Origin: Paenibacillus_I sp035510375
GTDB taxonomy: Bacteria > Bacillota > Bacilli > Paenibacillales > Paenibacillaceae
Direction: 5' to 3' (one strand)
Length of the DNA: 64,000 nucleotides
Assembly: GCF_035510375.1 (NCBI RefSeq)
Contig: NZ_DATKHG010000016.1
The position numbers and the translations under genes are program-made. The notes beneath the pieces were generated by a model. The model saw nothing but the letters and a program-made list of their open reading frames with translations, made no database searches and was not told the origin of the DNA. Positions 53,356 through 61,975 of this stretch are shown here, in pieces. Within the stretch, counting starts at the first letter, position 1. Every line of letters begins with the position of its first letter.

Positions 53356-53772
53356 TTAAAAAGCAGGCAGCCGCAGCATCATGACTTCCTGCCGTTCGAA
53401 TTTAAACTTTTCATACAGCCCATGGGCGTCGCGCGTTTCGAGCCCCACCCAGGTGCTTTTCAGATCGAGATGCGCGCACAGAAACTTCATCAGCCATTTA
53501 CCCAAGCCGACGCCGCGGTGATCCGGGTGAATGATGACGTCGCACAGCCACGAAAAGGTGGCCCGATCCGTAATGGCGCGGGCGAAGCCCACCTGTACCC
53601 CGTTGTGATAAATGCCGATGCAAAGCGAATTCTCGATGCTTTTCTCCATCGCTTCCATCGTTCTCGTCGCGGCCCAATAGCTGCCCTGGAGCATGCTCAA
53701 AATGACGTCCGGCTGCAGCAGTTCCTTGCGGTCGCTGATTTTGTAGGACATCGTCTCATGTGTCCATTCCAT
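53356..53772 (-). CDS. GNAT-family N-acetyltransferase
   Basis: A 138-residue acetyltransferase with the acetyl-CoA loop HPDHRGVGLGKWLMKFL and the C-terminal block VGLETRDAHGLYEKFKFERQEVMMLRL. The acceptor is unknown; the closest general type is the small YvbK/PhnO-like group. ATG 53772 has AAAGGAGAG upstream; the longer frame to 53847 has no good site. Confidence 0.88.
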   Translation of the reverse strand: MEWTHETMSYKISDRKELLQPDVILSMLQGSYWAATRTMEAMEKSIENSLCIGIYHNGVQVGFARAITDRATFSWLCDVIIHPDHRGVGLGKWLMKFLCAHLDLKSTWVGLETRDAHGLYEKFKFERQEVMMLRLPAF

Positions 53773-53957
53773 CAACTTTCTCTCCTTTGGCAGGTCGTAT
53801 GGTAAAAAGTTTCTCCATAATGCCGCCCGTACAACCCTATCATTCACCCAAAAACGGTCGAATCCGTCCTTTTAACGGGACAAATATACAAGCACACTCA
53901 TCGAGAGGCACATATATGGTAAAGGGTCAAAATCCACATGTAAGAGGTGAAGGTTTG

Positions 53958-54200
53958 ATGTCATGCAATCCATGCCCCGCAAGCCGAATCGTAGATCCTC
54001 CGATTGTAATCTGTCGGGATTTTTATCATCCGCAATTGGTGGACATTATCCATCCGGTCGAAATCGTAAACCGTCATCATTGCGTTCCGGTTCCGCGGCA
54101 TATTTATACGTACACCGTCCGCGATGAATTTTGCCCCGCCCCGTATCCCGGACCTGTTGCCCAAATCAGGCATGCCGGAAAAAAACGAGCCAAACGTTAA
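53958..54200 (+). CDS. CotD-type spore coat protein
   Basis: An 80-residue protein, MSCNPCPASRIVDPPIVICR onward, rich in Cys, His, Pro and Tyr. The block YHPQLVDIIHPVEIVNRHHC followed by VPVPRHIYTYTVRDE matches the inner spore coat protein CotD family. It is expected in the mother cell during sporulation and can be cross-linked in the coat. AGGTGAAGG precedes the ATG; longer in-frame extensions to 53760 lie in the promoter region. Followed by a strong bidirectional terminator. Confidence 0.82.
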   Translation: MSCNPCPASRIVDPPIVICRDFYHPQLVDIIHPVEIVNRHHCVPVPRHIYTYTVRDEFCPAPYPGPVAQIRHAGKKRAKR

Positions 54201-54213
54201 GCCGCCGATCGCC

Positions 54214-54261
54214 AAAAAGCTGCCTCAACGTCATTGGAAGATGACGTTGAGGCAGCTTTTT
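54214..54261. terminator. Bidirectional terminator
   Basis: AAAAAGCTGCCTCAACGTCAT pairs almost without error with its complement at 54241-54261 around a short loop. T-runs on both strands end the coat gene and the convergent six-gene operon. Confidence 0.92.
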
Positions 54262-54314
54262 CGTACGTTTCGCTTCACAGCTGCAGTGTAACACACTCGG
54301 ACCGAAATCAAAGG

Positions 54315-54668
54315 CTATGCGCCCAACCGGAGCTCCTCCAGCACCCGCCTCATTTCCCGTTTCGCCTCAAGCACAATGTCCTCGATATCCCGCTTGCTCG
54401 GATTGTCCAGATGAATCCCGGCCACGACGGCCACCGTCCTGCCGAGCGCAATCGACGCCATTTCCGCCAGCTCCAGCGCCAGTTCTGCCTCCCGGTGGCC
54501 TGGAAACGACAGCAAACCCGTCTTGGCTGCCGGCTCACCGCTCGGACAGGCCGTTGCAATCGCGCCGATATGCGCTTGGCCCCCGCTCACCAGAAACACA
54601 TGATCCTCACCCATAGCGGCTACTCTGATTTCGACTTTGTTTCGTTCTTGAGATTGCACGTCCGGCAC
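54315..54668 (-). CDS. LpdD-like (prenylated-flavin chaperone-like) protein
   Basis: A 117-residue cytoplasmic protein with VFLVSGGQAHIGAIATA, SFPGHREAELALELAEMASIALGRTVAVVAGIHLDNPSKRDIEDIV. This pattern recalls the LpdD subunit of gallate decarboxylase, now viewed as a prenylated-FMN chaperone-like fold. No UbiD/UbiX-type gene is near, so that role is not supported by context. It is the last gene of the Fnr-box operon, 14 bases after the V4R gene. GTG start. Confidence 0.65.
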   Translation of the reverse strand: MPDVQSQERNKVEIRVAAMGEDHVFLVSGGQAHIGAIATACPSGEPAAKTGLLSFPGHREAELALELAEMASIALGRTVAVVAGIHLDNPSKRDIEDIVLEAKREMRRVLEELRLGA

Positions 54669-54682
54669 CGCTCATCCGACCT

Positions 54683-55129
54683 TTACATTCTTATTTCATA
54701 CTCGCAGTGGGTGTCCCCATTGACATTGCATTTCACTTCGCGGACCGTTACTCTCTTCCCGTGTATTCTCGTAAGCGCGCCTTCCATTATTGCGCCTTCC
54801 AAATCGCATACCAGCTTCCCTTCCTGTGCCGGTAAACCTTCGCAAAAGCAATCATCGACAGCAACGCGGATCGTATTCTTGCTTCTTTCAACGATTCTCG
54901 GAATGCCCACCTTTAATTCCTCAAACTTGGCAAGAAGCTGCTCGAGCGAATTTGCCGGGATGCTTTCTCCGATTTTTCGCCCGATGGTGACCGTCGTTCC
55001 CTTGCCGCCCATCGGCAGGCCCTGGTACATTCCGATCAGCCTGATTGCGCGGAAAAGTTCAAGCGGCACCTGATCGCCCAACTTCTCCCTTGTGATCATC
55101 CTCATGTCCTCGAATGTAAATTCACCCAT
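54683..55129 (-). CDS. V4R-like cysteine-rich protein
   Basis: A 148-residue protein resembling the V4R (4-vinyl reductase) domain. The C-terminal half carries C94 and C96 (DDCFCEGLP), C108, and C134 and C142 in KCNVNGDTHCEYEI, the usual V4R ending. The Cys may bind zinc or a small hydrophobic ligand or hydrocarbon. The protein is cytoplasmic and single-domain, with no output domain. GGAGGCGGACGGA lies just before the ATG. It sits in the six-gene respiratory-type operon between an unknown protein and the LpdD-like protein. Confidence 0.72.
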   Translation of the reverse strand: MGEFTFEDMRMITREKLGDQVPLELFRAIRLIGMYQGLPMGGKGTTVTIGRKIGESIPANSLEQLLAKFEELKVGIPRIVERSKNTIRVAVDDCFCEGLPAQEGKLVCDLEGAIMEGALTRIHGKRVTVREVKCNVNGDTHCEYEIRM

Positions 55130-55172
55130 TCCGTCCGCCTCCCATCCCTGCTATATATTTTGGACGTGATTT

Positions 55173-55499
55173 CTAATCCAAGGCGAGGCGTTTGGCGTCC
55201 TCGTATAATGCCGTCATTCCTCCGTACAAGCTGTAGAAAAAGGAGTCCGGCGCGTCCAGCGAGAACGACAAATATTGCTTCGGGTCGATGCCGAGCATCC
55301 GCTCGAACAACGCCGCGCTGTCATAGGCGTAGAAACAGAAATAGGTGTACTCGAATTCGGGCATTTTCTCCACGATCGTCGTGATGTCATGCGCGTATTC
55401 CCGCGTTGATTTCCGCGCCTCCTCAATCATGGATAAAGCGTCCTCCAGCTGAACGGATATTTTGATCGTTTTCTCGTCGATGATATCGATCGCCGCCAT
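55173..55499 (-). CDS. Unknown 108-residue cytoplasmic protein
   Basis: MAAIDIIDEKTIKISVQLED onward, helical, with a Tyr/Phe-rich stretch (EFEYTYFCFYAYDSAALFERMLGI). I know of no family. The start at 55499 has GGGAG about 8 bases upstream; the longer frame to 55634 overlaps the upstream gene. It lies 65 bases after the DUF59 gene and 43 bases before the V4R gene, so it is almost surely part of the same operon. Confidence 0.7.
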   Translation of the reverse strand: MAAIDIIDEKTIKISVQLEDALSMIEEARKSTREYAHDITTIVEKMPEFEYTYFCFYAYDSAALFERMLGIDPKQYLSFSLDAPDSFFYSLYGGMTALYEDAKRLALD

Positions 55500-55564
55500 C
55501 GAATCACTCCCTGTTTGATTGTACTGTCGGCAGGTCCGGCGGTTAACCCGGTTCCCGGCCTGCG

Positions 55565-55888
55565 CTATCCCTCGAAGCCCAATTCGTCCTTTGCCTTGTC
55601 GGACATCATGTGCGGAGTCCAGCGGGGCTCCCATACGACCTCGACCTGAACGGAACGCACCTCCGGCAGTTCCTTCAGGGCCCTTTCCACGCCGCCCACC
55701 ATCATGTCATGCATCGGGCAGCCCGGCGTCGTCAGGGTCATCACGACGTGCGCCCCGCCCTCGTTGTACCGGACGTCGAACACCAGTCCGAGATCCACGA
55801 TATTGATGCCCAGCTCGGGATCGTATACCTCGCCCAAGCGTTCCATCATACGGTCGATCATTTCCGAATTTTGCGTCATGCCGTTCAC
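55565..55888 (-). CDS. DUF59/MIP18-type iron-sulfur assembly protein
   Basis: A 107-residue SufT/PaaD-like protein with LGEVYDPELGINIVDLGLVFDVRY, TLTTPGCPMHDMMVGGVERAL and VEVVWEPRWTPHMMSDKAKDELG. The TPGCPMH cysteine is the conserved one. Members help insert Fe-S clusters or act with NO- or metal-linked oxidoreductases. GTG at 55888 has GGGAGG 8 bases upstream; the ATG at 55894 is too close to it. It follows the 12-TM gene by 36 bases. Confidence 0.88.
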   Translation of the reverse strand: MNGMTQNSEMIDRMMERLGEVYDPELGINIVDLGLVFDVRYNEGGAHVVMTLTTPGCPMHDMMVGGVERALKELPEVRSVQVEVVWEPRWTPHMMSDKAKDELGFEG

Positions 55889-55924
55889 GGTCATCGCCTC
55901 CCAGGTCATTCTTTGCAGCTGCCC

Positions 55925-57154
55925 CTATCTCGTAAACACGCGGGCAATCATAAGCATATAGACGATCGCCGCAGCCGACAGCAGGCTCCCCGCCGCCGTG
56001 ATGACGGAGGCGATATCCAGGCCAAGTCCGACCAGCAGTCCGCCCAAACCAATCGCCACAACGGACAGGCCCGTATGAACCGGCTTTTCCGCGAGCAGTT
56101 GCCCCATTGTCGGCACCTTTTTCTTGCCCGCGTCCGGTCCGTATTTATGGGTCCACCAGAGGAACGGGACGATTTTGGACAAATAGCCCATCATCGTAAT
56201 CGCAACCCACCCGTACAGGTACACCCACAGGACAAACACGACGATCCTCTCATCCGCCGCAAGCTTCGGGTTGAACAGGTACGCAGCCGTGCTTGCCGCG
56301 CAGACCGCCAGCAGCAGCCGTGCTGACCAAACCGTCCACTTGATGCCGGCGCCGGGCGTTTTCTTGTGCTTGTGCCTGGCGATTTGCGAAATATGAATAT
56401 TGTAGAAAGCAAGCCCGGCGGTCAGGAGCAGCAAAGCCGCGCCGACGAGCATCCGGGTGCCGGTCAAAAAGCCCGCCGCGCCGAGCAGCACCGCGGCGTT
56501 CCATGCCATGATCACCCACTGCTGCAGCTTCACCGGATAGCCGTGGGCCAAATAAAACATCGGCAGCAATTTGTAGCTGAAGCCCGTAATCAGCAGGCCG
56601 AACCAGCCGACCGTCCCGAGCCAGATGTGTGTGCCCAACCAGCGCTCGTGAAGCTCTCCGAGGATATCGAACCGGAAGCCCAGCCCCATCATCATGCCGC
56701 TTAGAGCGGTCAGGCACAGATAGCCGACGGCGCAGGCGGCGCTGATCGTAACCGGATTCCACTGCTTCGCTTTCCATAACGTCGCCCCTATGTTCCACGC
56801 GAAGAGAATGATGCCGGCAAAAGCCAATACGGCGAACGATGCGATCCACTGCGTTTGGACGGTACGGAACCCTGCCAGCAGGCCGGTCGTGCCGACCGTG
56901 AACAGCCCGTAATGGATCCAGCCCAGTTTACGGCTGTGCAGTTCAGTCTGCAGGACGACGTTGATGAGCTGGTAGACAGCGCCCATGGCTATCATCGTCG
57001 CCCACCCGAGCACGAGCAAATGGACGTGAAACCAGCCTTTTGCGCTTTCCGGCTCGCCGGCGATCCATCCCGCAAAATCGGCGAGCGTGAGCAGATGGAA
57101 CAGGACGAAGCTGATCATCCCCGTGACAATAAACGCGAACGGCAATCGAAACAT
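55925..57154 (-). CDS. 12-TM heme-copper-oxidase-like membrane protein
   Basis: A 409-residue protein with 12 predicted transmembrane helices, close to the cbb3-type oxidase subunit I / NnrS-like group. His candidates for heme or metal are H43 and H45 in WFHVHLLVLGW, and H169, H176 and H204 in the LHERWLGTHIW...LAHG region. It lacks the Cu-B motif HPEVY of real oxidases, so it is not a terminal oxidase. It may bind heme or sense or detoxify NO; related genes often sit beside DUF2249 and denitrification genes. It is the second gene after an Fnr-type promoter. Confidence 0.8.
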   Translation of the reverse strand: MFRLPFAFIVTGMISFVLFHLLTLADFAGWIAGEPESAKGWFHVHLLVLGWATMIAMGAVYQLINVVLQTELHSRKLGWIHYGLFTVGTTGLLAGFRTVQTQWIASFAVLAFAGIILFAWNIGATLWKAKQWNPVTISAACAVGYLCLTALSGMMMGLGFRFDILGELHERWLGTHIWLGTVGWFGLLITGFSYKLLPMFYLAHGYPVKLQQWVIMAWNAAVLLGAAGFLTGTRMLVGAALLLLTAGLAFYNIHISQIARHKHKKTPGAGIKWTVWSARLLLAVCAASTAAYLFNPKLAADERIVVFVLWVYLYGWVAITMMGYLSKIVPFLWWTHKYGPDAGKKKVPTMGQLLAEKPVHTGLSVVAIGLGGLLVGLGLDIASVITAAGSLLSAAAIVYMLMIARVFTR

Positions 57155-57172
57155 GTGCTTCTCACTCCCGGA

Positions 57173-57706
57173 TTACGACTTGCGGATGGCCACCTTCGCG
57201 GATCCATCCTGCTGCTCCTCAATCTCATAGGCATAGCCTAGCGATTGCAGCTCCTCAAGGAGAAACACCGGGACCCGGTCGTTGTGAATGATAACCGTGT
57301 CGCCCTTCTTGACCTGCTCGAGCTTCTTCAGCGTGCGAGTCATCGGCGCCGGCGGCTGCAGCCCGCGATTGTCGAGAACGAAGGTGTCGGGCTCGCCCGC
57401 CGCATCCCCCTCGTGCGCGTCCGGTTGCGAATCGTCCGCCGGCAAGTCCGCTTCGTCCGGCAGCGCGCGGCTTTTGTGCACGAAGGTTGTGATCCAATGA
57501 TCGTCTGCTAACCGGCGAACCGCGTTCCGATAGCCTTTCCCTTTCATCAGCATGAGAAGCGGCGTCGGTTTGAATGTGGCGTGCAGGATGAGCGTGTCAT
57601 CCTTGCCCAACGTTTTGACCGTATCCATAATAAGCTGGAACGGCTCCAGCTTGTTGCGAAGCTGCGGCCTGACATCCAGTTCGACCGTTTTCGGCTCTGC
57701 CCGCAT
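57173..57706 (-). CDS. Tandem DUF2249 protein
   Basis: A 177-residue cytoplasmic protein with two TusA-like DUF2249 domains: residues 6-75 (LDVRPQLRNKLEPFQLIMDT, LHATFKPTPLLMLMKGKGY) and 108-177 (LDNRGLQPPAPMTRTLKKLE, IIHNDRVPVFLLEELQSLGY). An acidic linker joins them. DUF2249 proteins occur next to NO, nitrate and Fe-S repair genes; the function is not proven. AAGGAGG precedes the ATG. It is the first gene of the six-gene operon, 67 bases from an Fnr box. Confidence 0.85.
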   Translation of the reverse strand: MRAEPKTVELDVRPQLRNKLEPFQLIMDTVKTLGKDDTLILHATFKPTPLLMLMKGKGYRNAVRRLADDHWITTFVHKSRALPDEADLPADDSQPDAHEGDAAGEPDTFVLDNRGLQPPAPMTRTLKKLEQVKKGDTVIIHNDRVPVFLLEELQSLGYAYEIEEQQDGSAKVAIRKS

Positions 57707-57745
57707 GGTTAGCCCTCCTTGAGAATGTTTTCACTAGCTGCTCTC

Positions 57746-57788
57746 ATTGTAGGCCGAACCCGGAGCAAAGTTTGTGACGCGCCTCACA
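57746..57788 (-). promoter_or_regulatory. Fnr-box promoter of the six-gene operon
   Basis: TGTGACGCGCCTCACA (57773-57788) is a perfect TGTGA-N6-TCACA. On the minus strand the -10 TACAAT lies at 57746-57751, 21 bases past the box, which puts the box centre near -41.5. The ba3-oxidase promoter at 9302-9345 has the same -10 and a 22-base gap. Low-oxygen activation by an Fnr-type regulator is inferred. Confidence 0.82.
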
Positions 57789-57826
57789 TTTTTCGCCGAT
57801 AAACCGCTTGCGGGCATGGGCAGCCC

Positions 57827-58663
57827 TTATTTCACCGCGCCTTCCGTCAGCCCCGAAATGAATTGCTTGCTGAACAGAAGGAAAATAACCAAAATCGGCA
57901 GCGTAGCCAGAACGGTGCCGGCCAAAATCATGGAGAAATCCTGATAATAAGCGCCGTTCAAATTTTTCAGCGCGATTTGCACCGTATGAACGCTGCGGTC
58001 CTTCAGGACGACAAGCGGCCATAGAAAGTCGTTCCACGACCCCATGAACGTGATGATTCCCAACGTTGCAAAGCCCGGTCTGATGGCAGGTACGACAATA
58101 CTCCAGAACAGGCGAAAAGTCGAGCAGCCGTCGATCCGTCCCGCCTCAAGCAGCTCATTCGGAACGCTGGAGGAAATATACTGTCTCATCCAGAAAATGC
58201 CGAATGCATTTGCAATACCGGGGATAATTACCGCTTTCAGATCGTCAAGCCACCCCAGTTTGCTGATAATCATATAAGAGGGGATAAGCCCCAACTGGGC
58301 CGGCACCATCATCGAACCTACCAGAAATGCAAACAGCATGTTTCGTCCCGTAAAATTCAGTTTGGCAAAAGCGAAGCCGGCTAACGAACAGAAAAACAAA
58401 ACGCCTGCCGTCAGTGTCGCGGATACGAAAAACGAGTTCATCAATGCCTTGTTGAAGTTTACATTTTCATATACTTTAATCAGGTTTTCAATGAATCTGC
58501 CGCCGGGGATCATGGCCGGAGGAAATTGGTTGATCGCAGCCGTCACGTTCGATCCGATGATGTACATCCAATAGAACGGAAACACGGATAACGCCGTAAC
58601 GAGAATGAGAAACGAATAAAAAGCGATTCGTCCCAAGTTGAATGATGGTGATACTCTGGTCAT
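57827..58663 (-). CDS. Sugar ABC transporter permease, MalG type
   Basis: A 278-residue permease with six predicted helices, EAA loop LLEAGRIDGCSTFRLFWSIVVPAIRPG and the usual ISGLTEGAVK end. The start MTRVSPSFNL (58663) has AGGGGG 12 bases upstream; the ATG at 58675 lies right at that site. The gene begins 16 bases before the end of the MalF-type partner gene stops, so the two are coupled. No ATPase is present, as in the other transporter. Confidence 0.9.
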   Translation of the reverse strand: MTRVSPSFNLGRIAFYSFLILVTALSVFPFYWMYIIGSNVTAAINQFPPAMIPGGRFIENLIKVYENVNFNKALMNSFFVSATLTAGVLFFCSLAGFAFAKLNFTGRNMLFAFLVGSMMVPAQLGLIPSYMIISKLGWLDDLKAVIIPGIANAFGIFWMRQYISSSVPNELLEAGRIDGCSTFRLFWSIVVPAIRPGFATLGIITFMGSWNDFLWPLVVLKDRSVHTVQIALKNLNGAYYQDFSMILAGTVLATLPILVIFLLFSKQFISGLTEGAVK

Positions 58664-58679
58664 ATTCCTGTCCATCCCC

Positions 58680-59591
58680 CTAGTCTGCAGATTGAAGTTT
58701 TTTGGCAAAGAACATATTGACGAGCGAGAAGGCCACGATGATGAAAAACAGCATCCATGCGATTGCCGATGCATAGCCGAACGCCTGTCGTGCAAACGCT
58801 TCTTCGTAGAGCAGAAGCGTGATCGTCAAACCTTGCCCTTGCGAACCGCCTCCGGCGCCCGAGAACATTAACGGTTCAGCGAAAATTTGCATTCCGCCGA
58901 TGGTTGAAAGAATGATCGTAAAGATGATCATCGGCCGCAGCAGCGGAATCGTAATGAAAAAGAACTGCTGCCGTTTCGTAGCGCCGTCGATCGTGGCCGC
59001 CTCGTACAGATCGTTCGGAATGCTCTGGAGACCTGCCAGATAGATAATCGCGTTGTAACCGGTCCACCGCCACATGACCATAGAAGAGATAGCCAGGTGG
59101 GTTCCCAAGACGGAGCTTCGGAAATCAATCGGGTCGATTCCGAACAAGGAAAGCACGTAATTAATCAAGCCGTAATGCTGACCGAACAGCGCCCCGAAAA
59201 TGATGGCTACGGCAACCACCGAGGTAATGTTGGGCAGAAATACGCTGATCCGAAAAAATTCCCTGCCTTTCAGCATGGACTGATTCAGCAGAAAGGCCAG
59301 AATCAAGGCAAAGAACAGCTGCGGCAGCGTGGACAGAAACCAAATGCTGAAGGTATTGTAAAGCGACTTCCAAAAATACGGATCTTCCATAATGAATCTA
59401 TAATTTTGCAATCCGATAAACGTTTTCGCGCCGACGATATTCCACTTGTGCAGCGAAACCCACGCCGTAAAGAACATCGGGAATACGCCGAACACGGCAA
59501 AAAGAATGAAGAACGGCGAAATGTACAAATACGCATTCAGGTGGTCTCTGATTCGCTGATTTAATCTCCGGTTCAGCGGCTTGGCCAGCAT
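58680..59591 (-). CDS. Sugar ABC transporter permease, MalF type
   Basis: A 303-residue permease with six predicted helices and the EAA loop YEAATIDGATKRQQFFFITIPLLRPM. GGGAGG precedes MLAKPLNRRL. It follows the binding-protein gene by 100 bases and forms a classical binding-protein/MalF/MalG operon with its neighbours. Confidence 0.91.
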   Translation of the reverse strand: MLAKPLNRRLNQRIRDHLNAYLYISPFFILFAVFGVFPMFFTAWVSLHKWNIVGAKTFIGLQNYRFIMEDPYFWKSLYNTFSIWFLSTLPQLFFALILAFLLNQSMLKGREFFRISVFLPNITSVVAVAIIFGALFGQHYGLINYVLSLFGIDPIDFRSSVLGTHLAISSMVMWRWTGYNAIIYLAGLQSIPNDLYEAATIDGATKRQQFFFITIPLLRPMIIFTIILSTIGGMQIFAEPLMFSGAGGGSQGQGLTITLLLYEEAFARQAFGYASAIAWMLFFIIVAFSLVNMFFAKKLQSAD

Positions 59592-59691
59592 TGGATTGCC
59601 TCCCGTCGGAATAAAGTTTTCCCGTTTACACGCGTGCCCGTGATGGAAAAGGAGGCCGATGCACGAACATCAACCTCCTGCGCCATGCCTC

Positions 59692-61020
59692 TTATTTGCG
59701 CGACAATTGTCTTTCGATATCCTGGACGGCGGTATTCCAGGCGTCGTCCGGCTTTGCCTGCTTGTCTTCCACGCTCGTAATCGCTTTATTCAGTGTATCC
59801 TCCACCGTTTGGGAATCCGGACCTTCATAGACCGGTTTCACCAGCTTCGCCGCCTCCGAGTAAATTTGTCCGACCGGAGCATTCGAGAAATATTCATCCT
59901 TGAAGTTTTGGATATCCTCCGTCTCAAACAAGGCAGGAGTAGACGGGAAGTTGCCGTTTTTCTGGAATGTAACAAGCTGTTGCTCCGGCGAAAGCAGCCA
60001 TTTGATCAGATTGTATGCTTCCTGCGGATATTTGGACTGCTTCGGAATGGTCAGGAACGAGCCGCCCCAGTTGCCCGAACCCTCCGGCATCAATGCGATA
60101 TTCCATTTGCCCTTTGCATCCGGAGCGTTGGTTTTCATGAAGCCCATCATCCATGCCGGCGCCAGCTGAACCGCGAAATCGCCCTTTGTCATTCCTGTTC
60201 CCCATTCGGTAGACCATGTGTCGACGTTGGCGGTAATATTCGCTTCAATGGCTTTGTTGGCGTAGTCCCAGGCTTTCTTCACTTGCGGATTGTCCTTCAG
60301 AATCATGGTGCCGTCCGGTTTGAAGTATTTCTCGTCACCTTGGCCGACCATTACGGTAAGAAGGCTGGCCGCATTGTCGATCATGCCGACATTCGCTTTA
60401 GCGCGAACTTGTTTGCCGGCTTCGATAAAAGCATCCCACGTGTTGATTTGTGCGGTTACCTCCGCCGGATCCGTGGGCAGGCCGGCTTTCTCAAACACGT
60501 CGGTACGGTACGCCATTGCCATCGGCCCGATATCCGTCGGTATGCCAAGCAGGTTAGCCCCGTCGCCTGTCATGGCCTGCTTCCATTTCCAATCCATATA
60601 ATCGCTTTCGAGATCTTCAGCATTCAATTCAAGCAAGTTGTAGAACTGCTCCGGATTGCTCTTGAACCTCTCGATGACTTTCACTTCCACCGCCGAAATG
60701 TCGGGCGCTCCGCTTCCTGCGGCCAGAGCGGTTTGCAGGTTGTTATGAACGTCGGCGAACGGAGAAAGCTGGATATCCAGTTCAATATTATTCTCGGCCG
60801 CGTATTGTTTCATCTGTTCTTCTATGCCCATGCCCGGCCATAGCCAAACCGTCAGCTTCACTTTTTTGTCCGCATTCCCTGAGGGGGCGGCTCCGGAAGC
60901 TTCCTCATTCGCCGGATTGCCCTCCCCCTTGCTCCCCGCGTTATTCGAGCCGGATGAACAAGCCGCAAGCGAGAAGACAAGCATCAGACATGCAACCATA
61001 ACAGAAAGCCGTTTTACCAC
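59692..61020 (-). CDS. Sugar ABC transporter solute-binding lipoprotein
   Basis: A 442-residue binding protein with signal peptide and lipobox LAAC (C21), a Gly/Ala/Asn-rich linker and the mature domain (LTVWLWPGMGIEEQMKQYA, GAPDISAVEVKVIERF, GIPTDIGPMAMAYR). It is clearly a paralog of the lipoprotein encoded at 61976-63271. It delivers an unknown oligosaccharide to the permeases that follow. The promoter region has a good cre site, which fits CcpA control. Confidence 0.92.
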   Translation of the reverse strand: MVKRLSVMVACLMLVFSLAACSSGSNNAGSKGEGNPANEEASGAAPSGNADKKVKLTVWLWPGMGIEEQMKQYAAENNIELDIQLSPFADVHNNLQTALAAGSGAPDISAVEVKVIERFKSNPEQFYNLLELNAEDLESDYMDWKWKQAMTGDGANLLGIPTDIGPMAMAYRTDVFEKAGLPTDPAEVTAQINTWDAFIEAGKQVRAKANVGMIDNAASLLTVMVGQGDEKYFKPDGTMILKDNPQVKKAWDYANKAIEANITANVDTWSTEWGTGMTKGDFAVQLAPAWMMGFMKTNAPDAKGKWNIALMPEGSGNWGGSFLTIPKQSKYPQEAYNLIKWLLSPEQQLVTFQKNGNFPSTPALFETEDIQNFKDEYFSNAPVGQIYSEAAKLVKPVYEGPDSQTVEDTLNKAITSVEDKQAKPDDAWNTAVQDIERQLSRK

Positions 61021-61068
61021 CCTGATTCCCCCTTTAAAATAGGTGCGCGTGGATTAGCGCCTATCTGA

Positions 61069-61097
61069 ATCATAATGAAAACGCATTCATCATTCCA
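61069..61097 (-). promoter_or_regulatory. Promoter and cre site of the second sugar ABC operon
   Basis: Minus strand TGAATGCGTTTTCA (61076-61089) matches the cre consensus at 13 of 14 positions and lies between a -10-like TATGAT (61069-61074) and a weak -35 TGGAAT (61092-61097). CcpA bound there would block RNA polymerase. Confidence 0.6.
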
Positions 61098-61140
61098 TGT
61101 GGCTGGACTTAGATTTTTTGGACGCCATTCAGGTTATACC

Positions 61141-61190
61141 AAAAAATATCCCTCGTACATGAACCGCCAAACCGGCTCATATACGAGGGA
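61141..61190 (-). terminator. Terminator after the response regulator gene
   Basis: On the minus strand CCCTCGTATATGA-GCCGG pairs with CCG-TTCATGTACGAGGG with a few mismatches, followed by ATATTTTTTGG. It separates the sensory operon from the transporter operon. Confidence 0.75.
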
Positions 61191-61201
61191 CGTCCCGAAC
61201 G

Positions 61202-61957
61202 CTACGTCAAGTGGGCATCGCGATATTCGAACGGGGTCATACCGACCGTGCTTTTAAATAAACGGCTGAAATAGGCCTGATCGACATAACCGACTTGTTC
61301 GCAGATTTGATAGATTTTGAGATTCGTGGTCGTCAGCAGCTGCTTCGATTTTTCCAGACGAAACCGGGTCACGTGGTGTGTAAAGGTATGCCCCGTTTTG
61401 GCTTTCAACAAGCCGCTCAAATAATTCGGATTCACTTCCAATTGTTCGGCAAGCGAAGCGAGCGTAATGTCCTCCGTGTAATGGGCTTCAATATAATCGA
61501 ACGTCTGCCTCACCAGGCGTGGCACCGTCACCCGTTTCTCCAACAATCTTTGGTTATGGATCGGGTACAGTTTTTCATTTCGTCTGCGCTCGGCAAGCAG
61601 TTCCTCCACCGTATCGACGCGCTCCAATATGCTTTCCTTCGAGGCCGGCTTCAGTAAATAATCGAAAACCGAGACGCGAATCGCTTGCTGGGCATATTCA
61701 AAATCCGCATGGCCGGTAAGCAAAATCATGAACGTATCGGGATGATGGCGCTTCATATATCGGGACAGTTTGAGACCGTCCATATCGGGCATGCGAATAT
61801 CCGATATCACAAGATCTACCGGCTTCCGCGCAAGCCGTTCAACCGCTTCCCGGCCATCCTCCGCTTCCTCCACATCGTACTTCTCATCATGGAGCCGGAT
61901 AACGCGCGACATGGAGCTCCGCACATGCGGTTCGTCGTCAACAATCAGGATTTTCAT
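61202..61957 (-). CDS. YesN-type response regulator (receiver plus AraC domain)
   Basis: A 251-residue regulator with a CheY-like receiver (D7, D8, phosphoacceptor D53 in ISDIRMPDMDG, K in YLLKPAS) and an AraC-type DNA-binding domain (TLASLAEQLEVNPNYLSGLLKAKTG; IYQICEQVGYVDQAYFSRLFKSTVGMTPFEYRD). It is the partner of the YesM-type kinase encoded upstream in the same operon and probably activates the adjacent sugar transporter operon. Start MKILIVDDEP with GGGAGG upstream. It begins 18 bases after the lipoprotein gene. Confidence 0.92.
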   Translation of the reverse strand: MKILIVDDEPHVRSSMSRVIRLHDEKYDVEEAEDGREAVERLARKPVDLVISDIRMPDMDGLKLSRYMKRHHPDTFMILLTGHADFEYAQQAIRVSVFDYLLKPASKESILERVDTVEELLAERRRNEKLYPIHNQRLLEKRVTVPRLVRQTFDYIEAHYTEDITLASLAEQLEVNPNYLSGLLKAKTGHTFTHHVTRFRLEKSKQLLTTTNLKIYQICEQVGYVDQAYFSRLFKSTVGMTPFEYRDAHLT

Positions 61958-61975
61958 ATCCCGTCCTCCCATCCG

